From CACORA01 sp044234625 (GTDB taxonomy: Bacteria; Planctomycetota; Planctomycetia; Pirellulales; UBA1268), in assembly GCA_044234625.1 (NCBI GenBank), contig JBIIIP010000080.1, positions 1 to 14,149 on the forward strand: a DNA stretch of 14,149 bases. The letters run 5' to 3'. Each line of letters opens with the position of its first letter. Within the stretch, counting starts at the first letter, position 1. The notes beneath the pieces were generated by a model. It did no database searches. It had not been told where the DNA came from and saw nothing but the letters and a program-made list of their open reading frames with translations. Of the stretch, positions 6,676-13,206 are shown one piece after another. A program made the position numbers and the translations under genes.

Positions 6676-7574
6676 TCCGCCGACAGGATCCCCCTGGCGG
6701 CCTTCGTGATTGCCACGACCGCGGGGTGCTTGATCCGTTTTTCCACCGAGATCACGTAGAAACGTTCACGAATCGACTTCTCCCGGCCAATCACGCGCAC
6801 GCCGTACGTGCGCATCACCTCGGCCTCCACCGCGGTAGGCACGGCGAACAGGCCGTCGCCGGAGGCGCCAAACGCCTTCAACAGCCCGCTGTCGGCGAAT
6901 TCGGCGCGGACCGTGGGACGAATACCGTTGTCGTCAAACCACTGTTCGAGAGACCGGCGGAGCACCGTGTTGCCATACGGCAGCAGAAATGGCGCCCCGG
7001 ACAATGAGCGAGGGAAGTCACGCCGATGTCGCCTGGCGAGCGCCGGCGTGGCACAGAAACTGACCCCGCATTCACCGAGCATGTGATTGAAGAGCTTCAG
7101 TCCGGGCCGTGGCTGCGCCGGATAATCGCTGATGACGAGATCCAATTCGTGCAGCGCCAAGTCGGCCAGCAGGCGATCGGGGGGTCCGTCGATGCACGTG
7201 ATTCGGACCTCCTCGCGGAGCGTCGAGGCCGGCGCGAGTAGGCGATGGACGAGAACCTTGGGCAGCGTGTCCGCCACGCCCACGGCGAATCGCAACGGCT
7301 GGCCGCGCGGGCGGTCGTGCAGCGCATCCTGTAAGTCGCGCCCCAGTGAGAAGATCTCGTCCGCGTAGCGATACACCAGCTGGCCCGTATCGGTGAGCGC
7401 GATCGACCTGCCGGACCGCTCGAAGAGCCGGGTCTTGAGGGCACGCTCGAGCTCGCGAATCTGAGCGCTCACAGTCGGCTGCGTGAGATGGAGGGCGCGA
7501 CAGGCCCGCGCGATGCTGCCCTCCCGCGCGGCCATCCAGAAATAGAGGAGGTGGTGGTAGTTGAGCCAGTGCAT
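6672..7574 (-). CDS. nhaR: NhaR-like LysR-family transcriptional regulator
   Basis: The 300-residue protein is colinear with E. coli NhaR (301 residues). It begins MHWLNYHHLLYFWMAAREGS, has a winged helix-turn-helix at about 18-60 (ACRALHLTQPTVSAQIRELE), and a substrate-sensing domain with family-specific stretches FAVGVADTLPKVLV, LVISDYPAQ, GECGVSFCAT and LLKAFGASGDGLFAVPT. NhaR activates genes responding to sodium and alkaline stress in enterobacteria; the ligand here is unknown and no NhaA antiporter is in the window. The ATG at 7574 is preferred over the TTG at 7598 because AGGA stands 7 bases before it and the homologous N-terminus begins there. It is divergent from the HPF-like/TerB-like set, a usual LysR arrangement. 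Its stop codon touches an integrase remnant. Confidence 0.9.
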   Translation of the reverse strand: MHWLNYHHLLYFWMAAREGSIARACRALHLTQPTVSAQIRELERALKTRLFERSGRSIALTDTGQLVYRYADEIFSLGRDLQDALHDRPRGQPLRFAVGVADTLPKVLVHRLLAPASTLREEVRITCIDGPPDRLLADLALHELDLVISDYPAQPRPGLKLFNHMLGECGVSFCATPALARRHRRDFPRSLSGAPFLLPYGNTVLRRSLEQWFDDNGIRPTVRAEFADSGLLKAFGASGDGLFAVPTAVEAEVMRTYGVRVIGREKSIRERFYVISVEKRIKHPAVVAITKAARGILSAD

Positions 7575-7588
7575 GGCAGGTTCCTGGG

Positions 7589-7601
7589 TGATTACCAATC
7601 A
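7589..7601. promoter_or_regulatory. Putative LysR-type binding site (T-N11-A dyad)
   Basis: TGATTACCAATCA has perfect 5-base arms around ACC and the exact T-N11-A layout of LysR-family sites. It sits 15 bases upstream of the regulator's own start and about 110 bases before the divergent HPF-like gene. A second imperfect dyad, ATAGGAATTAT (7601-7611), follows at once, as expected for paired recognition and activation sites. Confidence 0.45.
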
Positions 7602-7698
7602 TAGGAATTATCGATGTGTTGGCCAGAAAGAATCGAGGGTCTCTCTCCATCGCGGGTGGCGAAGAATAGCGAAGTCCGTCACAAACCACGAACCCACT

Positions 7699-7703
7699 GG
7701 AGG
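7699..7703 (+). promoter_or_regulatory. Ribosome binding site of the HPF-like gene
   Basis: GGAGG lies 7 bases before the ATG at 7711. It selects this start over the upstream in-frame start at 7561, which would overlap the divergent regulator. Confidence 0.75.
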
Positions 7704-7710
7704 ACGATCC

Positions 7711-8073
7711 ATGAAGTGGCTTCTCAAGGACCAGGGCGCGCCGTATCCCGCTACCCTCCCCAACCACATCGAGCGACGGCTGCGGTTCGCCCTAGCCCGG
7801 TTCGGCGACCGGGTCGAACGGGTGATCGTGTTCCTGCAGGACAACAACGGGCCGAAGGGGGGCGTCGACAAGGAGTGCCGCATCCTGGCCAAGGTGCAAG
7901 GGTGCGAGGCGATCATGGCGACCGTCGCCGACTCCAAATGGACGGCGGCTGTCGACCGGGCCACCACCCGCATCGGTTACACCCTGTCCCGCAAGATCGG
8001 GCGACTTCGGGATCGACGCATCCAGGCATACCGGATTTCGGTGACCGGAGCCGCGTCACCGGCCGCCAGGTGA
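7711..8073 (+). CDS. HPF/RaiA-like ribosome-associated protein
   Basis: The 120-residue protein resembles the short ribosome hibernation/sigma-54 modulation family. HIERRLRFALARFGDRVERV (19-38) forms a helix-strand, IVFLQDNNGPKGGVDKECRI (39-58) the strand-loop usual in HPF-like proteins (DxNGPxGGxDKxCRI), and SKWTAAVDRATTRIGYTLSR (75-94) the second helix. These proteins bind the small ribosomal subunit and shut down translation in stress or stationary phase. The canonical family adopts a beta-alpha-beta-beta-beta-alpha fold in about 100 residues, as here; the long C-terminal dimerising domain of long HPF is missing. It is the first gene of a plus-strand set with a small ORF and a TerB-like gene, facing an NhaR-like regulator. 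A general stress role fits, but nothing here shows ribosome binding directly. Confidence 0.72.
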   Translation: MKWLLKDQGAPYPATLPNHIERRLRFALARFGDRVERVIVFLQDNNGPKGGVDKECRILAKVQGCEAIMATVADSKWTAAVDRATTRIGYTLSRKIGRLRDRRIQAYRISVTGAASPAAR

Positions 8074-8103
8074 GAGTCGCGCCGCTCGATCAGGAGAACG
8101 CCG

Positions 8104-8382
8104 ATGCAGGCGCCGAGCCACGACGAAGTTCCGAGCCGTGTCACCCGCCCGTGGATGGCCGCACTTCGGGGCTGGCACCTGTCGATCGCCACGACGTCCG
8201 TTCCCGCGGCCACATCGGCTGACAACGACGGCACGGTCCGATGTCCGTCGCGCGAGGCCCTCGAGCGATCGCGCATCGAGGTCTTGCCCGCGGAGATGCG
8301 GCCGACGGTCCTCCGCACGAACCCATACCCAAAAAGGACGAATCGATGCCAACCCCTTCGCGCAGCCAGCAGAGCATTCTGA
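8104..8382 (+). CDS. Small protein of unknown function between HPF-like and TerB-like genes
   Basis: This 92-codon frame starts at an ATG with AGGAG 6-7 bases upstream (in ATCAGGAGAACGCCG), 30 bases after the HPF-like stop. Third codon positions are strongly G/C through about 8340, as in the flanking genes, which supports real translation. The product is polar with no membrane segment or signal peptide and no family I recognise (middle section RPWMAALRGWHLSIATTS, later ALERSRIEVLPAEMRPTVL). Its last 12 codons overlap the TerB-like start at 8346 in another frame, which would give translational coupling. It could instead be a shortened gene whose stop was displaced by a frameshift near 8340. 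The main competitor, an upstream extension of the TerB-like frame, has weaker codon bias. Confidence 0.45.
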   Translation: MQAPSHDEVPSRVTRPWMAALRGWHLSIATTSVPAATSADNDGTVRCPSREALERSRIEVLPAEMRPTVLRTNPYPKRTNRCQPLRAASRAF

Positions 8383-8909
8383 TCGATGCCGTATTTCACA
8401 ATCGTGAGAAGCACCTCCTCGAGGCGTTTCGCGAGCGGCTCGATCAGCTGGAACGCCGCCAGCAACTTGCACATGTCTCAGGCATCCGCGACGAAGCGGT
8501 CCTGGATCGATTGCTGGGATTGGGGATCACGGCTGAAAGCCTGGCGGCTTTAGGACTGGTGCCCCTGGTCTGGGTCGCCTGGGCGGACGGCGAGGTGGCC
8601 GCCAAGGAACGGGAACGAATCGTGGCCATGGCCCAGGCGGCCGGCATCGAGCCGCACAACGGGCTTTATCCGCTTTTGGAACATTGGCTGAAGCGCCGAC
8701 CCGCACCCGAAATGGTCGCGGCATGGCGGGACTATATCAAGCAGCTGCGTGACATGATGTCTGCCGAGGACCTGGAAACCTTGCGCCTTGAGATTCTGGA
8801 GCGGGCCGGCGAGGTCGCCCGCGCTAGCGGCGGGGTCCTCGGCTTCGGCGAGAGGGTCTCACCCTCCGAGCAAGCAGTGCTCGCGCAGCTCGAACAGGCC
8901 CTTGGTTAG
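8346..8909 (+). CDS. TerB-like protein
   Basis: The 187-residue protein is mostly alpha-helical. Its central LVWVAWADGEVAAKERERIV (74-93) matches the first helix pair of TerB/DjlA-type domains, where an acidic ADGxVxxxE motif can bind metal. An N-terminal helix (ILIDAVFHNREKHLLEAFRE, 11-30) and a charged C-terminal helix with a GGVLGFGERVSPSE tail surround it. TerB domains occur in tellurite-resistance and general stress or membrane-associated complexes; the exact role here is unknown. The ATG at 8346 is chosen because AGGA stands 7 bases before it; an ATG at 8241 in the same frame lies in a stretch with poor codon bias. It is the last gene of the set begun by the HPF-like gene and converges on the saccharopine-dehydrogenase-like gene. 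Confidence 0.75.
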   Translation: MPTPSRSQQSILIDAVFHNREKHLLEAFRERLDQLERRQQLAHVSGIRDEAVLDRLLGLGITAESLAALGLVPLVWVAWADGEVAAKERERIVAMAQAAGIEPHNGLYPLLEHWLKRRPAPEMVAAWRDYIKQLRDMMSAEDLETLRLEILERAGEVARASGGVLGFGERVSPSEQAVLAQLEQALG

Positions 8910-9019
8910 TAGGCGGAGGGACAATCCGGCGGGCCGTTCCCAGGCGTGGTTGGTGAACATTTGGACGCCTATGGGTCGGGAGGTGGGAATCCTTCGGCAC
9001 CCCTTTTGGTCGGGGCGCA

Positions 9020-10372
9020 CTACACGCCTGTCGCGTCACGGGTGCTTGCGAACAAATCGATGTCCCAGGCCACTAAATCGCGGAACACCGCGTCGATCCG
9101 CGCTCGCGGCAATAAGCGGGCCAGATCCTCGCCGGTGACCACGCCCCGAATGCTGCTCGGCTCCGCCCGCACGTGGCAAAGTGTATGCCAGCCGAGGATC
9201 GCGGCGCCAACCGCCGTGGGGTACGAGATGTAGGTGGCACCCGCGTAGGGCGTGCCGAGCAGCTCGCGGTATCGCAGGAAACTCAGACCCACGGTCTCGA
9301 TGATCGTTTGCCGCTCATTTCGCACCCACTCGCTCACGCGGATCTCCGCCGCGGCGCAGAAGTGGGTCCGACGGATCACGCCCGAGCGGAGATAGTCCTC
9401 GATCCGTCGGGGTTTCTTCATGCCGGGCATCGCCGCCCGCACCACGGCCTCAATAGTCAGTTCCGGGTTTGCACCGAGCGTTTCTTTCGAGAGCAGATTC
9501 AACTGATGGAGCGCCTTGACGAGTTCCACCTCCGAGCCGCCGGTGTAAATTCCGATGTCTTCGACCTGGGGATACGAGCGGTGCAGCGACAGGAGCTCCT
9601 CCTGGTAGAGCGGGTACTGCCGCCACACGCGCGGCTCGTGCGGAAACTGGTAGTCGCGGGCCGCTGTGAACGGTTCATGCACGCTCATCCGCCCGTCCCG
9701 CAACTGAAGCGGGTGCTGCGAAAGTTCGTCGAGCGCCACCGCCGGTGCCCACGAAAAGATGACGGCGTCGGCATCGATGTCTTCGAGCAGATAGAGGTCA
9801 ATCGACTCGATCTCGAGTTCCTTGCGGTGCTCGGAACTGATCCGGCAAATCTGATCGCCGATGAGGAAGTTGGTGATGCCCGGGGAAACGCCCATGTTGA
9901 TGAGCGCGGCCAATCCTTGCTCCCGCAGGGCCGCATCATGGGCGTACTGACTGAAGGTGAGGGAACTCGTCGTTTCAGGGTTGTACATGTCGGAGGCGAG
10001 GTCGAGCGTGTGGGCCCCGAGGCGGATGCCCAACTCGATGATTGGGCAGTTGAACTGCGGGATCGCCGCATTGACGAGCAGCGATGCCCCGGCAAGTTTT
10101 TCTGCCTCCGGCCCTTCGTGAGCCAGAAGCGGATCGAAGCTCGGTACGCCGATGATCTCGATCCGCTTCATAAGCCGTTCGGCGTGGTAGAGCGCGTCGC
10201 GGGCGCTTGTAGGATCGATCGAGAACACCTTGAAACGGACGGGGATGCCGTCGCGCTCGGCCAGTTCGGCCATACAGATGAGCATGCTCGAGCCCACGGC
10301 ACCGAGGCCGAAGAACACAATCGTGAGTGGCGGATTCGCCTGTTTACCTGCGTTGGGAGTCATCGGGTTCAT
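9020..10372 (-). CDS. Saccharopine dehydrogenase-like NAD(P)-binding oxidoreductase
   Basis: The 450-residue protein starts with a Rossmann nucleotide site, IVFFGLGAVGSSML (18-31, with GLGAVG at 22-27), followed by a strand ending in an acidic residue (FSID). LVNAAIPQFNCPIIELGIRL, THTLD-like HTLDLASDMYNPE and NMGVSPGITNFLIGDQ are the conserved landmarks of the saccharopine dehydrogenase/homospermidine synthase group, whose members make or break C-N bonds between amino acids or polyamines with NAD(P). The C-terminal half carries the alpha/beta substrate domain. It is most like carboxy(nor)spermidine-dehydrogenase or homospermidine-synthase relatives, but its substrate cannot be assigned. No clear Shine-Dalgarno sequence precedes either the first ATG (10372) or the second (10363). 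The window's spermidine-synthase-like gene is 3 kb away, so a polyamine link is only suggestive. Confidence 0.85.
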   Translation of the reverse strand: MNPMTPNAGKQANPPLTIVFFGLGAVGSSMLICMAELAERDGIPVRFKVFSIDPTSARDALYHAERLMKRIEIIGVPSFDPLLAHEGPEAEKLAGASLLVNAAIPQFNCPIIELGIRLGAHTLDLASDMYNPETTSSLTFSQYAHDAALREQGLAALINMGVSPGITNFLIGDQICRISSEHRKELEIESIDLYLLEDIDADAVIFSWAPAVALDELSQHPLQLRDGRMSVHEPFTAARDYQFPHEPRVWRQYPLYQEELLSLHRSYPQVEDIGIYTGGSEVELVKALHQLNLLSKETLGANPELTIEAVVRAAMPGMKKPRRIEDYLRSGVIRRTHFCAAAEIRVSEWVRNERQTIIETVGLSFLRYRELLGTPYAGATYISYPTAVGAAILGWHTLCHVRAEPSSIRGVVTGEDLARLLPRARIDAVFRDLVAWDIDLFASTRDATGV

Positions 10373-10584
10373 GATAGCCGGCTAGCCCACGGGCGACGGC
10401 CCGTAAAATTCAATTGCTTACGTTGGAGATTGCAGTAACCGGCAAGCGTCGGCCAAGCGGAGCGCACCGGTGGAGGCAACAGATGGGGCTGGCCCGGCTG
10501 GGTGCGGCCCGATCATGGAGGTGCTGAAGAGGTTTCCTTTCCACGCTCAGGGGCGTATGGCCCCAACCTCCGCACCTGTGCGTG

Positions 10585-10654
10585 CCCTTCCCAACGTGGC
10601 GACAGACCACTGGTCTGTCGGACTTCTTGGTCACAGACCGGAGGTCTATGCCAC
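10585..10654 (+). repeat. 70-base double-hairpin repeat, copy 1
   Basis: It matches copy 2 (13093-13162) at 65 of 70 bases by hand alignment. Hairpin A is CGACAGACC (10600-10608), loop ACT, GGTCTGTCG (10612-10620). Hairpin B is AGACC (10635-10639), loop GGA, GGTCT (10643-10647). Between them lies a conserved linker that includes TTCTTGGTCAC. The stop codon of the possible minus-strand gene at 10646 lies inside hairpin B. Confidence 0.85.
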
Positions 10655-10936
10655 TTTTTCCGCAAAAGAACCGACGCAAGAATCGGAGACAGACAGGGCC
10701 ACGTGAACCACCACACAGCCCGCCGACTTCGACGTCGTGGACGTCAGCTCGTGGAGGGTCCGCCCCGCCTCCTTCGAAGCCCGCCCATGACCGGTCACGA
10801 ACGTCAGGCTGTTGGGCATTTCCCAGTCGATGGAAAGAATCGTTTTCCCGGCGGATGGTTCGGCCGCGTGCACAATCTGGATGACTGTATTGAACACCGT
10901 GGAGATTTCTGCCGATTGAAAGAGGGTAAGCCGCAC
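10646..10936 (-). CDS. Possible small minus-strand gene of unknown function
   Basis: A 96-residue frame begins at a GTG (10936) and ends in a TAG inside the repeat hairpin. Third positions are clearly G/C-biased, more than in the opposite-strand frames, and the translation is protein-like (STVFNTVIQIVHAAEPSAGK, then TILSIDWEMPNSLTFVTGHG, then later VVVHVALSVSDSCVGSF). No Shine-Dalgarno sequence is seen and no family is recognised. The frame also remains open further upstream across the plus-strand microprotein gene, where the sequence looks non-coding, so the true N-terminus may be lost. It may be a shortened remnant rather than a working gene; the last residues (AEKVA) are encoded by or next to the repeat. 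Confidence 0.35.
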   Translation of the reverse strand: MRLTLFQSAEISTVFNTVIQIVHAAEPSAGKTILSIDWEMPNSLTFVTGHGRASKEAGRTLHELTSTTSKSAGCVVVHVALSVSDSCVGSFAEKVA

Positions 10937-10965
10937 GGCACCCGCCAATCCAGAGGAGGCACACA

Positions 10966-11052
10966 ATGGGCAAAGGCAACAACTCGCAGAAGAACGACAA
11001 GAAGAACAAGAAGCCCAAGCAGGATAAGTCGAAGCCGGCCGCCAAGAAGTAG
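10966..11052 (+). CDS. 28-residue lysine-rich microprotein
   Basis: The product begins MGKGNNSQKNDKKNKKPKQD and ends KSKPAAKK: 12 of 28 residues are lysine and there is no hydrophobic core. The ribosome binding site is the strongest in the window: AGAGGAGG ends 7-8 bases before the ATG. I recall short bacterial proteins with the same MGKGNNSQ-x-NDKKxKKPK pattern annotated as hypothetical, which supports a real conserved gene, though no search was run. Such a charged, disordered chain could bind RNA or DNA, but no function is known to me. It lies between the divergent possible minus-strand gene and the lactate permease, 143 bases before the latter's start, and could be cotranscribed with it. 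Confidence 0.68.
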   Translation: MGKGNNSQKNDKKNKKPKQDKSKPAAKK

Positions 11053-11195
11053 CACGGGATCCTGCGTGCAGCGGGGAGGTGCATGCGGGCGACAGGCAGC
11101 AGGGTAAGGCACTTGCCGAGAACGCCGGTTCAAAGGTGCTTCCCGGCCCGACGCACCGCTTCCCACGCCGCGTGGCCCACGGGTATCCTCCGCCC

Positions 11196-12845
11196 ATGCT
11201 CGCAGCGGTCTGGTTGCACGTGTACGACCCGCTCGGGTCGCAGTGGCTCTCCACGCTCGTGGCCCTCGCGCCGCTGGGGGTTCTCCTCGGCCTGCTGGCG
11301 TTTGCAGCCTGGTCGGCGACGCGGGCCGCGGCGGCCGGGCTGGTGACGGCCCTGGTCATCGCCATCGGCGTCGTCGGCATGCCGGCCGATGCCGCTGTGG
11401 CGGCGGCCCTCCATGGCGCGGCCTTCGGCCTGTTTCCGATCGGCTGGATCGTCCTGTCGGCGATGTTTCTTTATGCCCTCTCCGTCGAGGCCGGGGCGCT
11501 CGAGGTGATGAAGCGGTCGGTGACGCGGCTCTCGGCCGACCATCGCGTGCAGGCCCTGCTCATCGCCTTCTCATTCGGCGCGTTCCTCGAGGGCGCCGCC
11601 GGGTTCGGCGCGCCCGTCGCGATCTCGGCCGCGCTCCTGGCCGGTGCGGGCTTTCCGGCGTTGGAGGCGGCCTGCATCGCGCTCATCGCCAACACGGCCC
11701 CCGTGGCCTTCGGTGCCCTCGGCACGCCGATCCTCACGCTCGCCAAGGTGACCGGCCTCGAGGTCGATGCCATCTCGGCGCTCGCCGGTCGGCAGCTTCC
11801 CTTCTTCTCCCTCGTCGTTCCGGCCTGGATGGTGGTCGCGCTGGCAGGCTGGCACGGGCTCGCCGGCGTGTGGCCGGCGGCCGTCGTGTGCGGCGGCTCG
11901 TTTGCCGTGGTGCAGGCCGCACTGGCGAATTTCGTCGGGCCGGCGCTGGTCGATGTGGTCGGTGGCATCGCCAGCCTCGTGGCGACGGCCATGTTCCTTC
12001 GCTTCTGGCGGCCGCAGGAGACGTGGCGGCATGGAGAGGCCGTTGGCGACCATGGCTCGCCCCGTGACGACTCGCCCGACCCGGCCAGCCGCGTCGCGTG
12101 GGCTTGGATGCCGTGGGTGTTTCTCTCGATCGCCGTCTTCCTCTGGGGCTTGCCTCCCGTGAAAGCCACGCTCGACCGGGTCGCGCCGCCCCTGGAGATC
12201 CGCGTGCCCCGGCTCGACGGCCGCGTCGCCAGGGTGCCCCCGGCCACCCGCGAGCCGCAGGAGATCGAGCCGGCCGACTACCGTTTCAACTGGCTGTCGG
12301 CCGCCGGCACCGGTATCCTCGCTGCCGCGCTCGTGTCGATTCCGTGGCTGGGCGTGTCGTGGCGTCGGGCGGCACTGCTCTGGCTCGCCACGCTCCGCCG
12401 GCTCGCCGAATCCCTGGCCACGATCGCGCTCATGCTCGGGCTGGCGTTTGTCACCCGCTACTCGGGAACCGACGTCACGCTCGGCCTAGCCTTCACGCAG
12501 ACGGGCCCGGCCTACGCCTTCTTCGCGCCGCTCCTCGGCTGGCTGGGCGTGGCGCTCACCGGAAGCGACACGTCGAGCAACGCGATGTTCGGCAGCCTCC
12601 AGCGGGTGACCGCCGAACAACTCGGCCTCGACCCGCTTCTCACCTGTACGGCGAACAGCACGGGGGGCGTGATGGGCAAGATGATCGACGCCCAGAGCAT
12701 CGTCGTATCGGCGACGGCAACGGGGTTGCATCGCCAGGAGGGGGCGATCCTGCGGAGGGTCTTTCCACACTCCCTGGCGCTGGCCCTCCTCATGGGCCTG
12801 CTCGTGACGCTCCAGGCCGGCCCGCTGGCGTGGATGGTGCCTTGA
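11196..12845 (+). CDS. lldP: L-lactate permease (LctP/LldP family)
   Basis: The 549-residue inner-membrane protein takes up lactate (and often glycolate) with protons. Its length equals the E. coli family member (551). It has about 12-14 hydrophobic segments and the family signatures GAFLEGAAGFGAPVAIS (128-144), IALIANTAPVAFGALGTPI (161-179), LTGSDTSSNAMFGSLQ (454-469) and NSTGGVMGKMIDAQSIVVS (487-505). A soluble loop of about 90 residues (272-362) separates the two halves and carries a non-canonical proline/arginine-rich insert. The ATG at 11196 is used because the family N-terminus (VWLHVYDPLGSQWLSTLVAL) begins there; a GTG at 11079 would add 39 residues with no family match. No lactate dehydrogenase genes (lldD, lldEFG) are in view. 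Confidence 0.93.
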   Translation: MLAAVWLHVYDPLGSQWLSTLVALAPLGVLLGLLAFAAWSATRAAAAGLVTALVIAIGVVGMPADAAVAAALHGAAFGLFPIGWIVLSAMFLYALSVEAGALEVMKRSVTRLSADHRVQALLIAFSFGAFLEGAAGFGAPVAISAALLAGAGFPALEAACIALIANTAPVAFGALGTPILTLAKVTGLEVDAISALAGRQLPFFSLVVPAWMVVALAGWHGLAGVWPAAVVCGGSFAVVQAALANFVGPALVDVVGGIASLVATAMFLRFWRPQETWRHGEAVGDHGSPRDDSPDPASRVAWAWMPWVFLSIAVFLWGLPPVKATLDRVAPPLEIRVPRLDGRVARVPPATREPQEIEPADYRFNWLSAAGTGILAAALVSIPWLGVSWRRAALLWLATLRRLAESLATIALMLGLAFVTRYSGTDVTLGLAFTQTGPAYAFFAPLLGWLGVALTGSDTSSNAMFGSLQRVTAEQLGLDPLLTCTANSTGGVMGKMIDAQSIVVSATATGLHRQEGAILRRVFPHSLALALLMGLLVTLQAGPLAWMVP

Positions 12846-12931
12846 GGCCGGCCGCCTCGCGCGCACCCTCGATCAGCAGGAGTGCGTGAAACGGACAAAA
12901 GCTGTGCGCCCGTCGATTCAGCCCCGGCGGA

Positions 12932-13042
12932 TCAGCGGGCTGCGGCGGGTGGCTCACGCTGGGCCTGGAATTGCATCGCGTGCAGCTTCGCCGAACGCAT
13001 GTGGAACCGCAGCCTGACCGGACGGCCGGCAAGGGCGTGGAT
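12932..13042 (-). pseudogene. Short C-terminal gene remnant
   Basis: A minus frame bounded by TAG (13045-13043) and TGA (12934-12932) reads IHALAGRPVRLRFHMRSAKL, then HAMQFQAQREPPAAAR. The first part resembles the recurring LxGKPVRLRFxMKDADLYxxQF ending of planctomycete secreted glycosidase or BNR/sialidase-like proteins. There is no start codon of its own and it is cut off upstream, so it seems to be the last 36 codons of a lost gene. It sits between the lactate permease stop and the repeat array. Confidence 0.4.
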
Positions 13043-13075
13043 CTAAAACTGGTAAACCCCACGACTTTCTCGCTC

Positions 13076-13195
13076 GGCGACAGACCTCCCCTCCCTTCCC
13101 CACGTGGCGACAGACCTCCGGTCTGTCGGAGTTCTTGGTCACAGACCAGAGGTCTATGCCACGTTGGGGCGGCGCTGGCCGGAAGTCTATGCTGC
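13076..13195 (+). repeat. Repeat array with 70-base copy 2 and flanking partial copies
   Basis: The full copy spans 13093-13162, with hairpin A CGACAGACC (13108-13116), loop TCC, GGTCTGTCG (13120-13128) and hairpin B AGACC (13143-13147), loop AGA, GGTCT (13151-13155). On its left, GGCGACAGACCTCC (13076-13089) repeats 13106-13119 exactly. On its right, GGCCGGAAGTCTATGCTGC (13177-13195) matches the repeat's end with 4 differences in 19. The array lies between two convergent genes, 12 bases after the stop of the minus-strand spermidine-synthase-like gene. Confidence 0.8.
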
Positions 13196-13206
13196 CTTTA
13201 TCCTGG

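Noticed and set aside
9173..10438. 421-codon plus-strand open frame opposite the saccharopine-dehydrogenase-like gene
   Set aside because: It is a GC-driven shadow; the minus strand has the Rossmann motif and conserved landmarks.
12098..12889. 263-codon plus frame inside the lactate permease
   Set aside because: It is an alternative frame of a well-supported membrane protein and is arginine-rich.
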